A stretch of 64,000 bases of DNA. Origin: DATFVA01 sp963811905 (GTDB lineage Bacteria > Bacteroidota > Ignavibacteria > Ignavibacteriales > Ignavibacteriaceae). This document shows, piece after piece, positions 50,334 to 60,424 of this stretch. Location of the stretch: positions 124,001 to 188,000 of the forward strand of contig CAWETK010000017.1 of assembly GCA_963811905.1 (NCBI GenBank), written 5' to 3'. The position numbers and the translations under genes were made by a program. The notes beneath the pieces were generated by a model. That model made no database searches and was not told where the DNA came from. It was given only the letters and a program-made list of their open reading frames with translations. Within the stretch, counting starts at the first letter, position 1, and each line of letters begins with the position of its first letter.

Positions 50334-53300
50334 TAATCAATCTCCTCAACTAATAACTCTTTTTTTGTCACATTAGAAACCGGCAGTATAATTGAAAAAA
50401 CAGCTCCGCCATATTCAGAATTTGATACTTTAATCTTTCCCTTGTGCTCAACAATTATATTCTGAGTAATCGATAGTCCGAGCCCGGTTCCGCCTTTCTT
50501 ATTTGTAAAAAAAGGATCAAAGATTTTATCGATAATTGCTTCCGGTATTCCGGGACCAGTATCAGAAATGCTTATTTCAACTCTGCCTGGCAATTCGTTT
50601 TCTGATTTGGATAAGTTAAAGAATTTATTCTGTTTATTCTTTATAAATCTCGTTTTTATTTTTAGTTCCCCGCCCTCCGGCATTGCCTGTATCGCATTCA
50701 GAAGAATGTTTAATAATGCCTGTCTGATTTTTTCCTGGTCGATAAATACCTCAGGGAGATCAGCATCCAGCTCCGTTCTTACAACGATTTTGGAATTTCT
50801 GCATAGCTTATCAATAAACTGCAGGGTTGCCTCTATTAAGAAGTTTATATTTTTAAGAGCAGACTTTGGTTTTGCCGGCGAGGAATAGTCAAGCAGTTCA
50901 GTAACAAAGGATTCAAGCCGTTCTACTTCCGTTAGTCCCATTTCAATATACTTAGAAATGCCAGGCTGATTATTTATTTTATCATGGAGGTCATCGAGGA
51001 AGAGACTGAGTCCTGTCAGCGGGTTTCTTATCTCATGCGCAATTCCTGCTGCAAATTTTCCCAGTGAAGCAAGCCTGTCTATTTTCTGAATCTGATCATC
51101 AAGCATTTTCTTTTCAGTTGTATCCTGGATAATGACAACGGTTCCGGAATTTTTGCCTTCCGGATCATTCATCCGCGAAGCTGTTATATTGATGTAGACA
51201 ATCTTCTCATTGAACATAATCTTCTGGTTATAACTGCGGTATAATCCGGTTTGGGCGAGTGAAGACCTTATTTCATCCATCATCGTATAATCATAAGAGA
51301 ACATATCCCATACATTCAGACCGATGCTCGGCTCATCCTCTCTGTTAAGGATACTGCGGGCAGCCGGGTTAAGGCTGCTGATGCTGCCGTCACGGTCAAC
51401 TGTTATAACTCCATCCGGCATAAACTTCAGAATATCCTCATTAAAATTCTTCTGTGCTATTATTTCATGCATCAGCCTTGTACTCTCAATAACACGTGAT
51501 GCCTGGTTTGCTAAAATCTGAAGCGAATTAACATCAAGGTCGGATATTTTCGTCTTTGTTTTAAGCTTATCTGCCCCGAGGATCCCGATTATTTTTTCTC
51601 TTACACGGAGAGGCACAAAAACGAATGACTTACTGCCGGAAATTTTCCTTATTTTTCTGTCGAGTTCTGTAGCTTCCGGATACTTATTTATATTATCCAC
51701 AAAAATTATATTACCTGTTTTTGCTACCCTTGTTTCGATGCAGTTATAATGCTCAAGATGATACTTTGAACTTCTTGCTTTTTTCTCCTCCTCAGATGTA
51801 AAGCCGTGAACTTCTTTACATATAAGGTAATTCTCTTCCTCATCAAGCAGGTAAAGTATTGCCCTGTCAAAACCGAATCTCTCCACGGTATTGTGAAGTA
51901 TGTATTTAAGTATGCGGCTTAAGTCGAATGTCGACCCCAGTATATTGCTGATCCTGAGTATGCTTTTAAATATTTTTAACTGGTACTCAAGGTCGTGTAC
52001 ATAATTTTCAATTTCGGTCTTTGAATTCTTCAGCTCATTAAAGGAATTAAGCAACTCCCTGTTTTTTGCTTTCAGTTCTTCCGCCATATAGTTGAATGAG
52101 TTGGCAAGAAATCCTATTTCATCCTTGCGGTTTACCTCAACGGGAAAAGCAAGGTTCCCCTCGGCCAGTTTTTTCGCTCCCTCCGTAATTGCCAGCAAAG
52201 GTTTTGTGAAATGCCTTGATACAAACCACGAAAGCAGGGCGGAAAGAAAGAAGGTTATCATGATGATCCAGAGGATATTATCCCTGAAGAACAGAACAGT
52301 TTTATTCATTTCTGCAGCTATTTCATTAGCAGCTGTATGAAACCTTTTGATATTTGAACCAATCGTTATCCCTCCGAAAACTCCGTACCTGGAATAAACA
52401 CCCCGGTCGTAATATATGGGAGCGTAAGACATTATTTTTTTTACTCCGCCCACATTGGTTGTTGTGACCGATCCGGAATGCTTCTTCCGTATTTCAGAGG
52501 CTACAAAAGGATAAGCCTTATGTATGAATCCTACTGAGTCAAGGTTAAAAGGAATTCTTCCTTCATTAATATCCTTTGTATTTGAACGTGCTGTATATGC
52601 AGGAACCCCTTTACCGTCCTTATCAACACCCGGGATATCCCATAATTTCGGATGAGTAATGATCCAGCCCCTGTCATCAAACATAAAGGCATAATCCCCT
52701 GAAGAATAGACAGGGAAAACTGTAAAAGTTTTTTTGTTGGGCAGAATATGCTGCGTGAATTCCATAAGGTGCTGCTGATTGAGTGCAATTTCCAGCACAC
52801 CCTTAAAATTATTTCCTTCGTAAACAGGTGCGGCGAACCGGATTACACCGTCATATTTTTTTCCCTCGACTGCTTCTTCAGGAGTCTTAGCATCCCCTAA
52901 CTGGTCATTTTTATCGACAAAAAAACCAGCAAGGTGAGAGACGTAAATTTCATTATCCTTTAAATTCCTGGCAGCATTAAAATAATTTTCTATAAAGTAA
53001 GTTGTATTCCATGGGTTTTTAACATTCTTAAGCTGGCTGCCGCTTAGAATCCCCCCATCTTTTATTTTTATTTTTTCCTGCCCTGTTTCATCGATGAAAG
53101 ATATTTCTTTGTATAACGGGATAAGCAGATGTGCTTCATACGGGTGTTCGTTAGTACCTTTCCTGACCCAGATTTCGGACTGATGCTGTCTGCTGAACTG
53201 AAGGAAGTCAGCTGGCGTAAAAGACGACTGTTTTAGCAGCTGAAGATCATTTTCACACTGCCTTAGAAATTTCTGAACTGCTTCGGCTGTCAGCACAGCC

Positions 53301-53548
53301 TGCACTTCCATTGTTTCCTGTGTCTTCAGATCGATATCTTCAGTGGCATGCTTTATTATATCGTCCCTGACGGAGCTAATGTTAAGTATAGTGTAAAATC
53401 CGAAAGCAAGGACAGGGGCTATTGAGATTATCAAAAAAGAAAAGAGAAATTTCTTAAATATCCCGAAACTGGACTTATTCAGGTAATTCCAGAAATTTTT
53501 CTGAAATAACAAGTTGCCGCTTCTATTTTTAGAGGACTCTTCTTTCAT
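50333..53548 (-). CDS. Large sensor histidine kinase (Cache-HAMP-GAF-PAS-HisKA)
   Basis: 1071 residues. A membrane segment (about 32-55), a large periplasmic Cache-type sensor (about 60-415; GYRxYAP-like IMSYAPIYYDRGVYSRYGVF near the end), a second membrane segment (about 430-450), HAMP (FTKPLLAITEGAKKLAEGNL), coiled coil, GAF (about 555-705), PAS (about 720-825; FMPDGVITVDRDGSISSLNP), HisKA with AAGIAHEIRNPLTG, HATPase with LLNILLNAIQAMPEGG and DTGPGIP, GTGLGLSI. Cache domains of this sort bind amino or organic acids, fitting control of the liv operon. Confidence 0.92.
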   Translation of the reverse strand: MKEESSKNRSGNLLFQKNFWNYLNKSSFGIFKKFLFSFLIISIAPVLAFGFYTILNISSVRDDIIKHATEDIDLKTQETMEVQAVLTAEAVQKFLRQCENDLQLLKQSSFTPADFLQFSRQHQSEIWVRKGTNEHPYEAHLLIPLYKEISFIDETGQEKIKIKDGGILSGSQLKNVKNPWNTTYFIENYFNAARNLKDNEIYVSHLAGFFVDKNDQLGDAKTPEEAVEGKKYDGVIRFAAPVYEGNNFKGVLEIALNQQHLMEFTQHILPNKKTFTVFPVYSSGDYAFMFDDRGWIITHPKLWDIPGVDKDGKGVPAYTARSNTKDINEGRIPFNLDSVGFIHKAYPFVASEIRKKHSGSVTTTNVGGVKKIMSYAPIYYDRGVYSRYGVFGGITIGSNIKRFHTAANEIAAEMNKTVLFFRDNILWIIMITFFLSALLSWFVSRHFTKPLLAITEGAKKLAEGNLAFPVEVNRKDEIGFLANSFNYMAEELKAKNRELLNSFNELKNSKTEIENYVHDLEYQLKIFKSILRISNILGSTFDLSRILKYILHNTVERFGFDRAILYLLDEEENYLICKEVHGFTSEEEKKARSSKYHLEHYNCIETRVAKTGNIIFVDNINKYPEATELDRKIRKISGSKSFVFVPLRVREKIIGILGADKLKTKTKISDLDVNSLQILANQASRVIESTRLMHEIIAQKNFNEDILKFMPDGVITVDRDGSISSLNPAARSILNREDEPSIGLNVWDMFSYDYTMMDEIRSSLAQTGLYRSYNQKIMFNEKIVYINITASRMNDPEGKNSGTVVIIQDTTEKKMLDDQIQKIDRLASLGKFAAGIAHEIRNPLTGLSLFLDDLHDKINNQPGISKYIEMGLTEVERLESFVTELLDYSSPAKPKSALKNINFLIEATLQFIDKLCRNSKIVVRTELDADLPEVFIDQEKIRQALLNILLNAIQAMPEGGELKIKTRFIKNKQNKFFNLSKSENELPGRVEISISDTGPGIPEAIIDKIFDPFFTNKKGGTGLGLSITQNIIVEHKGKIKVSNSEYGGAVFSIILPVSNVTKKELLVEEID

Positions 53549-53685
53549 AGCACCTGTTTTCTATCGAGGGGTATTCAGGAATCGAGCTGGGATATTATGG
53601 TTTAGAAAAGTCAACAAAAATGCCAGAATCAGATAAACCTCCTTTTAGTTGATATTCCGAATAACCTGTGGTGCTGTTATTATAA

Positions 53686-53715
53686 TTGAGAATGTCTCAG
53701 CAATCTGATTCTCAA
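53686..53715. promoter_or_regulatory. Inverted repeat upstream of the kinase and TetR genes
   Basis: TTGAGAAT (53686-53693) and ATTCTCAA (53708-53715), a perfect 8-bp dyad with a 14-bp spacer, midway in the divergent region between the kinase and tetR genes. Candidate operator or terminator-less stem; no T-run. Confidence 0.4.
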
Positions 53716-53807
53716 AATCAACTGAATAAACCAAATAATTTAATTGTATGCTTTATATCAAAAACCGAAAATTAGGTTTGTTTGAAGTAGAAAATATGGA
53801 TAAGTTT

Positions 53808-53832
53808 TCGAACAAAAGCTTCTAAAGTTCGA
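53808..53832. promoter_or_regulatory. Candidate TetR-family operator
   Basis: TCGAAC (53808-53813) and GTTCGA (53827-53832), a perfect 6-bp dyad with a 13-bp spacer that ends three bases before the tetR ATG. Position suits autorepression by the TetR protein, which would also control the efflux operon. Confidence 0.45.
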
Positions 53833-53835
53833 TAA

Positions 53836-54447
53836 ATGGTGTCAGATTCAAAAGAAAATAAAAAAGAACAGATTCTGAAGGTTGCCAGTACTGTCTTTGC
53901 AAAGTACGGTTTTAATAAAACAACGCTGGATGACATTGGAGAGCAGGTCGGAATGAAGAAAAACTCTCTCTACCATTACTTTGCAAATAAGGAAGATATT
54001 TTCCTTGAGATCATTGAGATGGATGCGCTGGAGTATTTTAATACCCTGGATAAGGAATTAGCGGACGAGATTAATTCTTCTGAAAAACTAAAACGGTACG
54101 TGATGTTGACAACCGGTTTCTGGAAAGAGAAGGCTAATTTTTACAATCTAGTTGCTTCAGTGAAGATAGAAATGGTTAACCGTATTAGTGATTTTTATGA
54201 GGTCTCAATTACAAGGCAGAAGATGCTGATAAATAATATTCTCGCAGAAGGAATACACAATAACGAGTTTATTGAGCATGATACTATGCAGCTGGCTGAA
54301 GACCTGATTGATATGTTTGTGTCAATTGAGCACCGGGAATATCACCGGCAGAAAAAGTCCTATTTCGATGAAGACTATTTTAATGAGAATAAAAGAAAAA
54401 AAATGAATTTATTAAACCTGATAGTTAAGGGGTTAAAGAAAACGTAA
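53836..54447 (+). CDS. TetR-family regulator of the efflux operon
   Basis: 203 residues. N-terminal HTH: QILKVASTVFAKYGFNKTTL, DDIGEQVGMKKNSLYHYF with the TetR YHYF recognition helix end. The C-terminal ligand-binding domain is helical and not recognised. First gene of the tetR-tolC-mfp-rnd cluster (25 bp gap to tolC), so it likely represses it and responds to a substrate of the pump. Confidence 0.93.
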   Translation: MVSDSKENKKEQILKVASTVFAKYGFNKTTLDDIGEQVGMKKNSLYHYFANKEDIFLEIIEMDALEYFNTLDKELADEINSSEKLKRYVMLTTGFWKEKANFYNLVASVKIEMVNRISDFYEVSITRQKMLINNILAEGIHNNEFIEHDTMQLAEDLIDMFVSIEHREYHRQKKSYFDEDYFNENKRKKMNLLNLIVKGLKKT

Positions 54448-54472
54448 TAATGAATCGATTACAGGAATAAGA

Positions 54473-55828
54473 ATGAAAAATATTTTAATGAAAATATATT
54501 TTACCTGGTTTATTATTCTTATCAGCGGGATAAGACTTTTTGCACAGGCAGATAGTGTTGATGTTGTGCTGACTATTGATAAGGCAGTAACCATTGCGCT
54601 GCAGAAAAATTATGACATCAGAATTGCACAGCTTAGTGTAGATAAGGCGCAGGAGCAGATTACTGAGGCTTACGCAGGAGCATGGCCGAAATTAAGTCTC
54701 AATGGACAGTATACAAGGAATCTGAAATCGCCTGTCCTTTTTATTCCGCCTAATACTCCTTTTAACCCGACACCCAACACACTGACTTTTTCAATTGGTG
54801 CAAAAAACAGTTATAACCTCGGGTTATCGCTTTCACAGACTATTTTTGACCCCAGGCTGGGTACTGCAATAAGTATAGCGAAAAAATATTCGAAGTATTC
54901 GGATCTTAATAATGAATCCGCAAAGGATGATGTAATCGCCCAGGTAAAAGAAAGTTTTTATAATGTGATGCTGTCTAAAAAGCTGGTTGATGTAAACGAA
55001 GAGAGCTATAAAGTTGCGCAGGCAAACTATGAGAATACCGGGGCGCTTTATAAACAGGGTGTAGCTTCTGAATATGATTATCTCCGCGCTGAGGTTCAGC
55101 TTGCCAACGTAAAGCCGCAATTAATCCAGGCCAGGAACAACCTTCAGCTTGCAAAGAATGCTCTCAAGAACCTGCTTGCCATGGACCTTAATACAAGAAT
55201 CGATGTTGAAGGAGAATTTAAGGTTGAGAAGGTATCTCCGGATTTAATAGAAAGATCAAATGAATTACTCAAAGAGAAAAATCCCGCGCTCCAGCAGATG
55301 TCTCTTCAGAAACTTATACTGGAGGAAAATGTTAATATAGAAAAAGCTGCTTACCTGCCTTCCTTATCGGCTTTCGGCAGCTATGACTGGCAGACGCAGG
55401 ATAACACATTCAAGTTCAGCGACTACAACTGGGCAAATACAATTACCGTAGGACTGCAGTTAACATACACACTCTTTGACGGTTTTAAAAGAAGCGCCAG
55501 GATCCAGCAGGCAAAGATAGATGTTGAGAATCTGGAAGTAGCCAGGAATAAAACCGAAGCAGGACTGAAAATAGGCCTGATGCAGTCGAAGTTAAAAATG
55601 GAGGAAGCCTTAGACAGGATACAGGCACAGGAAAAAAGTGTTCAGCAGGCACAGCGTGCACTGGAAATAGCCCAGACCAGGTACAAAGAGGGGGTAGGCA
55701 CTCAGCTGGAAATACTTGATACTCAGAATTCTTTAACACAGACCAGGATTAATTACGAGAAAGCTGTGTACGATTTCCTTATAGCAAAAACAGAATGGGA
55801 AAAAGTTTTGGGAATTATCACTAAATGA
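54473..55828 (+). CDS. TolC-family outer membrane efflux protein
   Basis: 451 residues with signal peptide (MKNILMKIYFTWFIILISGI). The TolC repeat is present twice: VTIALQKNYDIRIAQLSVDK and, from about residue 250, the matching half, with strands and long coiled helices (VQQAQRALEIAQTRYKEGVG, TQLEILDTQNSLTQTRINYE). Forms a trimeric channel with the MFP and RND proteins. Its stop overlaps the MFP ATG (ATGA). Confidence 0.93.
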   Translation: MKNILMKIYFTWFIILISGIRLFAQADSVDVVLTIDKAVTIALQKNYDIRIAQLSVDKAQEQITEAYAGAWPKLSLNGQYTRNLKSPVLFIPPNTPFNPTPNTLTFSIGAKNSYNLGLSLSQTIFDPRLGTAISIAKKYSKYSDLNNESAKDDVIAQVKESFYNVMLSKKLVDVNEESYKVAQANYENTGALYKQGVASEYDYLRAEVQLANVKPQLIQARNNLQLAKNALKNLLAMDLNTRIDVEGEFKVEKVSPDLIERSNELLKEKNPALQQMSLQKLILEENVNIEKAAYLPSLSAFGSYDWQTQDNTFKFSDYNWANTITVGLQLTYTLFDGFKRSARIQQAKIDVENLEVARNKTEAGLKIGLMQSKLKMEEALDRIQAQEKSVQQAQRALEIAQTRYKEGVGTQLEILDTQNSLTQTRINYEKAVYDFLIAKTEWEKVLGIITK

Positions 55829-56889
55829 AATTAAAAAACCTAAGGAGAAAATTCCGGATGATTAAAATAATTATAGAGTATATAGCCATTGCAGCGATAC
55901 TATTGCTTATTACACAGGGCTGCGGCGGAAAACCGGAACAGAAGAATGCAGTTGAAGAGGCTGTCCCGGTTGAGGTAACACAGGTTGAGAAAAGGACTGT
56001 CTCTGAAAACAAAACCTATTCCGGTACACTCGAAGGTTTAGAACAGGCATCGATTGTTTCCAGGATTGCTGAAAGGATCATCGATATTAAAGCACAGGTC
56101 AATAGTTATGTAAAAAAAGGACAGGTGCTTATTCAGCTTGACCGTTCAGGAGCTACCTCCAACTTTCTGCAGGCGCAGGCAAACTACGAGAATGCAGAGA
56201 AGAATTATGAAAGGATGAAAGCATTGTATGATGATGGTGCGATTTCACAGCAGCAGCTTGATCAGGCACAGACAGCATATGAAGTGGCAAAAGCAAATTT
56301 CGATGCTTCTAAGGGTACCGTGAATCTTGAATCGCCTATAAATGGTATGGTAACCGATCTGAACGTAAATACAGGCGATTGGGTTACTCCGGGTATGCAG
56401 CTTGCAACTGTTGCAGATATTCAGCAGATGATTCTTAAGTTCTTTGTAACAGAAGGTGAAGTGGCCAAAATCAACCTTAACGATTCGGTAAAGATTTATT
56501 CTGAGTTCAACAAGGAAAGAGCTGTTACCGGAAAGATATCAGAAATATCAAGATCGGCATCGGCTGAAGCCAGGTCTTTCCAGGTTAAAGCAAAGTTTAA
56601 AAATACAAAAGATAGCTGGTATAAGCCGGGCATGTTCGTCAATGTTGATATTACACTCGCATCTCAGCAGAATGTACTGGTTGTTCCCACTCAGGCTGTG
56701 ATTTTTGAAAATAATAAAAATGCTGTCTATAAGATCGTCAATAAAAAAGCAATCCCGGTGGATGTTAAGATCGGTTTGACGAATGAGAATATCACCGAGA
56801 TAGCAAACGGACTTAAAGAAGGCGATACGGTTGTAACTGCCGGTATGAACAACCTATCTGACAGTACGACGGTTTCAATAATAAAATAA
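55825..56889 (+). CDS. Membrane fusion (periplasmic adaptor) lipoprotein of RND pump
   Basis: 354 residues from ATG 55825 (overlap with TolC stop); ATG 55858 has AAGGAG upstream and would also work, giving MIKIIIEYIAIAAILLLITQ-GC with a lipobox at QGC. HlyD/AcrA layout: VPVEVTQVEKRTVSENKTYSG, lipoyl halves (VSRIAERIIDIKAQVNSYVKKG, NLESPINGMVTDLNVNTGDWVTPG), a helical hairpin in between, and a beta-barrel. Links the RND pump to TolC. Confidence 0.93.
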   Translation: MKLKNLRRKFRMIKIIIEYIAIAAILLLITQGCGGKPEQKNAVEEAVPVEVTQVEKRTVSENKTYSGTLEGLEQASIVSRIAERIIDIKAQVNSYVKKGQVLIQLDRSGATSNFLQAQANYENAEKNYERMKALYDDGAISQQQLDQAQTAYEVAKANFDASKGTVNLESPINGMVTDLNVNTGDWVTPGMQLATVADIQQMILKFFVTEGEVAKINLNDSVKIYSEFNKERAVTGKISEISRSASAEARSFQVKAKFKNTKDSWYKPGMFVNVDITLASQQNVLVVPTQAVIFENNKNAVYKIVNKKAIPVDVKIGLTNENITEIANGLKEGDTVVTAGMNNLSDSTTVSIIK

Positions 56890-56914
56890 AATTGACCTTG
56901 AAGGACAGCGTTAA

Positions 56915-59900
56915 ATGAAATTAGCAGATGTATCGATAAAGAGACCCGTATTCACAACGATGATTATTCTTGCAATCCTTGTGCTTGGATTATTTTCGTT
57001 CATTAAGCTTAATGTTGATCAGTTCCCCGATGTTGATATCCCTGTTGTAACCGTAACGACAGTGCTGCCCGGAGCAGGACCTGAGCAGGTAGAATCGGAT
57101 GTTACCAAGATTATTGAAGATGCAGTAAATCCTATAGCCGGTGTCGATCATATATCGTCGACATCCCAGGAAGGTGTTTCTATTGTTACCATTCAGTTTA
57201 AGCTTGAAGTTGAAGGTGAGATAGCATCGCAGGAAGTACGTGAAAAGGTTTCGGCTGTAAGGTCGCAACTTCCTGATAATGTAGATGAACCTGTAATACA
57301 AAGATTCGATCCGTCGAGTCAGCCGATTCTCACTTTGACAGTAGCCGGGGAAAGGACGGAAAAGGAGCTTACCACTTTTACGAAAGATGTAATTAAAAAG
57401 CGCCTCGAGAATATATCAGGTGTCGGATCTGTTACTCTTGTCGGAGGGGCCGAGAGAGAAATACTTGTGGCAGTTGACGCCGATAGGCTTCACGCATACA
57501 ACCTTTCAATAAATGATGTGGTGCAGAGTGTAGCCAGCGCAAATGTCGAGATCCCGGGCGGAACTATCAAACAGGGAAACAGGCAGTATATATTAAGAAC
57601 AATGGGCAAACTCGACAAGGTTAATGAGTTCAGGAATATAATCGTTTCCTCTCCGAATGGTCAGAATATTTATCTCAGTAATGTTGCTACGGTAACCGAT
57701 ACAACGGAAGAAAAAACAAGTATTACCAGGCTGAATGGCAGCCAGGCAGTAGGACTCGAACTTCGGAAGCAGTCAGGCAGCAACACAGTCCAGGTAGCTG
57801 AGAGTGTTAAGAAAGAAATAGACAGGCTCAGAACGGAGATACCAAAAGACTACCATATTACAGTGGCGCGTGATAACAGCGAGTTTATTAAAAATTCTAT
57901 CAATGATGTACTTTTCGATCTTGTTTATGGTGCACTTCTGGCGGTAATTGTTATCTACTTCTTCCTGGCTAATCTGCGGGCGACTATTATAAGTGCATTT
58001 GCTCTTCCTACATCTATTATCGGCAGTTTTATTCTGATGGCAGCACTCGGATTTACTCTGAATGTAATGTCGCTGCTTGCCTTATCCCTGGCAGTAGGTT
58101 TGTTGATTGATGATGCAATTGTGGTAATTGAGAACATTTACCGGCATATGTCGGAAGGGGAGTCTCCTGTTGAAGCAGCAAAGGCAGCTACTGATGAAAT
58201 AGGTCTTGCAGTAATGGCGGTTACGCTGACATTGGTGGCGGTTTTCGTTCCTGTGGCTTTTATGCCCGGTATAGTAGGACGGTTCTTTTATGAATTCGGA
58301 ATGACTGTTACAATTGCTGTGCTTATATCTCTTTTTGTCGCGTTCAGTCTTACTCCTATGCTTTCCGCCCGCTGGCTTAAAAGGGAGGACGAAAGTCTTT
58401 CGCCGAAAGGCAACATCATCGAGAAAACTCTTTATTACTTTAACCATTTTTTCGAATGGCTGAGCGGAAAATACAGATCAGCTCTTAACTGGTCGCTTGG
58501 ACACAGATTGATCATAGTAATAGGATCAATAGTTGTATTTGTCCTTAGTGTTATGCTGATGGGACTGCTTGGTTCTGAATTCTTCCCGAGGCAGGACCAG
58601 GGTGAATTTACCATTACTATCGATGCCGCTCCCGGCAGCTCTCTTGAGAAGACAAACAGCATTGCTAAGCAGATCGAATCTATCGTTCAGAAGAAGCCCG
58701 GTGTGGTTAATGTTTTGACTACAATCGGTGCGGGTAACGACCCTGTAAACATTGGTAATATCCTTGTAAAACTGGTCAGCAAGAATGACCGCGACTATAG
58801 CGTATTTGATTTTATGGATGAGCTCCGGAAGAAAATTACAATTGCTTCGGCAAATATAAGCTTTGGTATCCAGAATGGTCCTGGCAGCGGACAGAAGCCC
58901 GTGATTTTCAGTATAAGGGGCGAGGATCTGACCCTGCTTAAGAACTATGCTGATAAGGTAGAGCATATTGTAAAGACAACACCCGGTGCAGTTGATGTTG
59001 AAAGTTCGCTTGAGACTTCAAAACCGGAGGTCCGTATAACTATAGAAAGGCAAAAGGCTGCAGCGCTGGGAGTAGATCCTGCTGTAATAGCTACGGCGCT
59101 CAGAGCTATGGTGGATGGTGTTGATGCAACAAAATTCCAGGAGGGCGGCGAACAGTACAATGTAAGAGTTAAGGTCCGGGAATCGAACCGGAATACACTA
59201 AGCGGAATAGCCAATCTTACACTAAAGAGCAAAAATAAAACCAGGACGGGAGGAAGCATCCTGATCCCCCTTGATGCTGTTGCTTTTATAAATAAAGGTA
59301 CAGGTCCCTCAAAGATTAATCGTTACGACAGGCAGCGGGAGATAAGGATAGAATCCAACCTCTCAGACAGGCTGCTGGGAGAAGTTCTCGGAGACGCTCA
59401 AAAGAGGATCAGCAAAATCGACCTTGCCCCCGGTTATAATATTCAGGTGGCAGGAAGCGGACAGCAGCAGGCTGAATCTTTCGGAAATATTTTGCTCTCC
59501 CTGGCACTGGCCATTATCTTCGTATACCTGGTGCTTGCATCGCAGTTTGAGAGTATAGTCTACCCGTTCTCAATTATGCTCTCACTTCCTATGGCAATTA
59601 TTGGCGCAGTCATAGCGCTGCTTGTTTTCGGAAGTTCAATGTCGGTTATGTCAATGATTGGTATAATAATGCTGATGGGACTTGTTACCAAGAACGGTAT
59701 CCTTCTGGTGGATTACATCAATGTGCTGCGCGGCAGGGGAATGGAAAGGTGGGATGCCACTCTGCAGGCAGGGCAGACGAGGTTAAGACCGATCCTTATG
59801 ACAACCTTTGCTATGATCTTCGGTATGCTGCCCGTAGCATTTTCTTTCGGTGAAGGCTCCGAGTTCCGGTCACCTATGGGACAGGCCGTTATCGGTGGAT

Positions 59901-60061
59901 TGATTACCTCCACCTTATTGACTTTATTCATTGTCCCTGTCGTTTATACAATCTTTGATGACTTTTCTGTAGTTAAGATTTTCAATAAGATTTTCAGAAG
60001 ATCTTCTTCAAAAAGGAAAAGGGAGATTAATGAATTACCTGCATCGGAGGGAAACAAATGA
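56915..60061 (+). CDS. RND multidrug efflux transporter (HAE-1 / AcrB type)
   Basis: 1048 residues. Proton-relay aspartates in SLAVGLLIDDAIVVIENIY (AcrB D407/D408 position), the matching Lys in LVTKNGILLVDYIN, GTPFP-type start LADVSIKRPVFTTMIILAIL, FPDVDIPVVTV and two large periplasmic loops. Twelve membrane segments, no internal stop. HAE-1 (drug) rather than HME (metal) because of the DD pair. The stop overlaps the small PII-like gene (ATGA at 60058). Confidence 0.95.
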   Translation: MKLADVSIKRPVFTTMIILAILVLGLFSFIKLNVDQFPDVDIPVVTVTTVLPGAGPEQVESDVTKIIEDAVNPIAGVDHISSTSQEGVSIVTIQFKLEVEGEIASQEVREKVSAVRSQLPDNVDEPVIQRFDPSSQPILTLTVAGERTEKELTTFTKDVIKKRLENISGVGSVTLVGGAEREILVAVDADRLHAYNLSINDVVQSVASANVEIPGGTIKQGNRQYILRTMGKLDKVNEFRNIIVSSPNGQNIYLSNVATVTDTTEEKTSITRLNGSQAVGLELRKQSGSNTVQVAESVKKEIDRLRTEIPKDYHITVARDNSEFIKNSINDVLFDLVYGALLAVIVIYFFLANLRATIISAFALPTSIIGSFILMAALGFTLNVMSLLALSLAVGLLIDDAIVVIENIYRHMSEGESPVEAAKAATDEIGLAVMAVTLTLVAVFVPVAFMPGIVGRFFYEFGMTVTIAVLISLFVAFSLTPMLSARWLKREDESLSPKGNIIEKTLYYFNHFFEWLSGKYRSALNWSLGHRLIIVIGSIVVFVLSVMLMGLLGSEFFPRQDQGEFTITIDAAPGSSLEKTNSIAKQIESIVQKKPGVVNVLTTIGAGNDPVNIGNILVKLVSKNDRDYSVFDFMDELRKKITIASANISFGIQNGPGSGQKPVIFSIRGEDLTLLKNYADKVEHIVKTTPGAVDVESSLETSKPEVRITIERQKAAALGVDPAVIATALRAMVDGVDATKFQEGGEQYNVRVKVRESNRNTLSGIANLTLKSKNKTRTGGSILIPLDAVAFINKGTGPSKINRYDRQREIRIESNLSDRLLGEVLGDAQKRISKIDLAPGYNIQVAGSGQQQAESFGNILLSLALAIIFVYLVLASQFESIVYPFSIMLSLPMAIIGAVIALLVFGSSMSVMSMIGIIMLMGLVTKNGILLVDYINVLRGRGMERWDATLQAGQTRLRPILMTTFAMIFGMLPVAFSFGEGSEFRSPMGQAVIGGLITSTLLTLFIVPVVYTIFDDFSVVKIFNKIFRRSSSKRKREINELPASEGNK

Positions 60062-60357
60062 AAGTTGCATTCTTAGCCTATCACGATGTTCTGGATGATA
60101 GGATAATCACGCTCCTTGAAGAGTTGGGGATCGATTCCTACATAAAATGGGAGAGCGTACTGGGGAAAAGCCATGGAGCTTTACCGCATCTTGGTACAAG
60201 AACATTTCCCGGTCACGATTCAGTAAGGCTCATCCCATTCGCCGAGGAAGCAAGTCTGGACGGGCTCATTTCCAGGGTACAGGAATTTAATAAACAGGTT
60301 ACTAAAAAGGATGACGAAATTAGACTGTACCTGATGCCCCTGGAAAGAATAGTATAG
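60058..60357 (+). CDS. Small PII-like protein coupled to the RND pump
   Basis: 99 residues: MKVAFLAYHDVLDDRIITLL, LEELGIDSYIKWESVLGKSH, GALPHLGTRTFPGHDSVRLI, then LISRVQEFNKQVTKKDDEIRLYLMPLERI. The beta-alpha-beta pattern, the GKSHGxxPHLGTRTFPG loop in the place of the PII T-loop, and a C-terminal strand recall the PII-like proteins reported beside metal/RND efflux operons. The exact family is inferred. ATG overlaps the RND stop, so it is made in stoichiometry with the pump and may regulate it. Confidence 0.75.
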   Translation: MKVAFLAYHDVLDDRIITLLEELGIDSYIKWESVLGKSHGALPHLGTRTFPGHDSVRLIPFAEEASLDGLISRVQEFNKQVTKKDDEIRLYLMPLERIV

Positions 60358-60424
60358 TTTGTTTAGAATATAATAAACTCTTTTAGTATTTTGTTGTCAT
60401 TAAGATAACTGAAAGGATCAGCTG

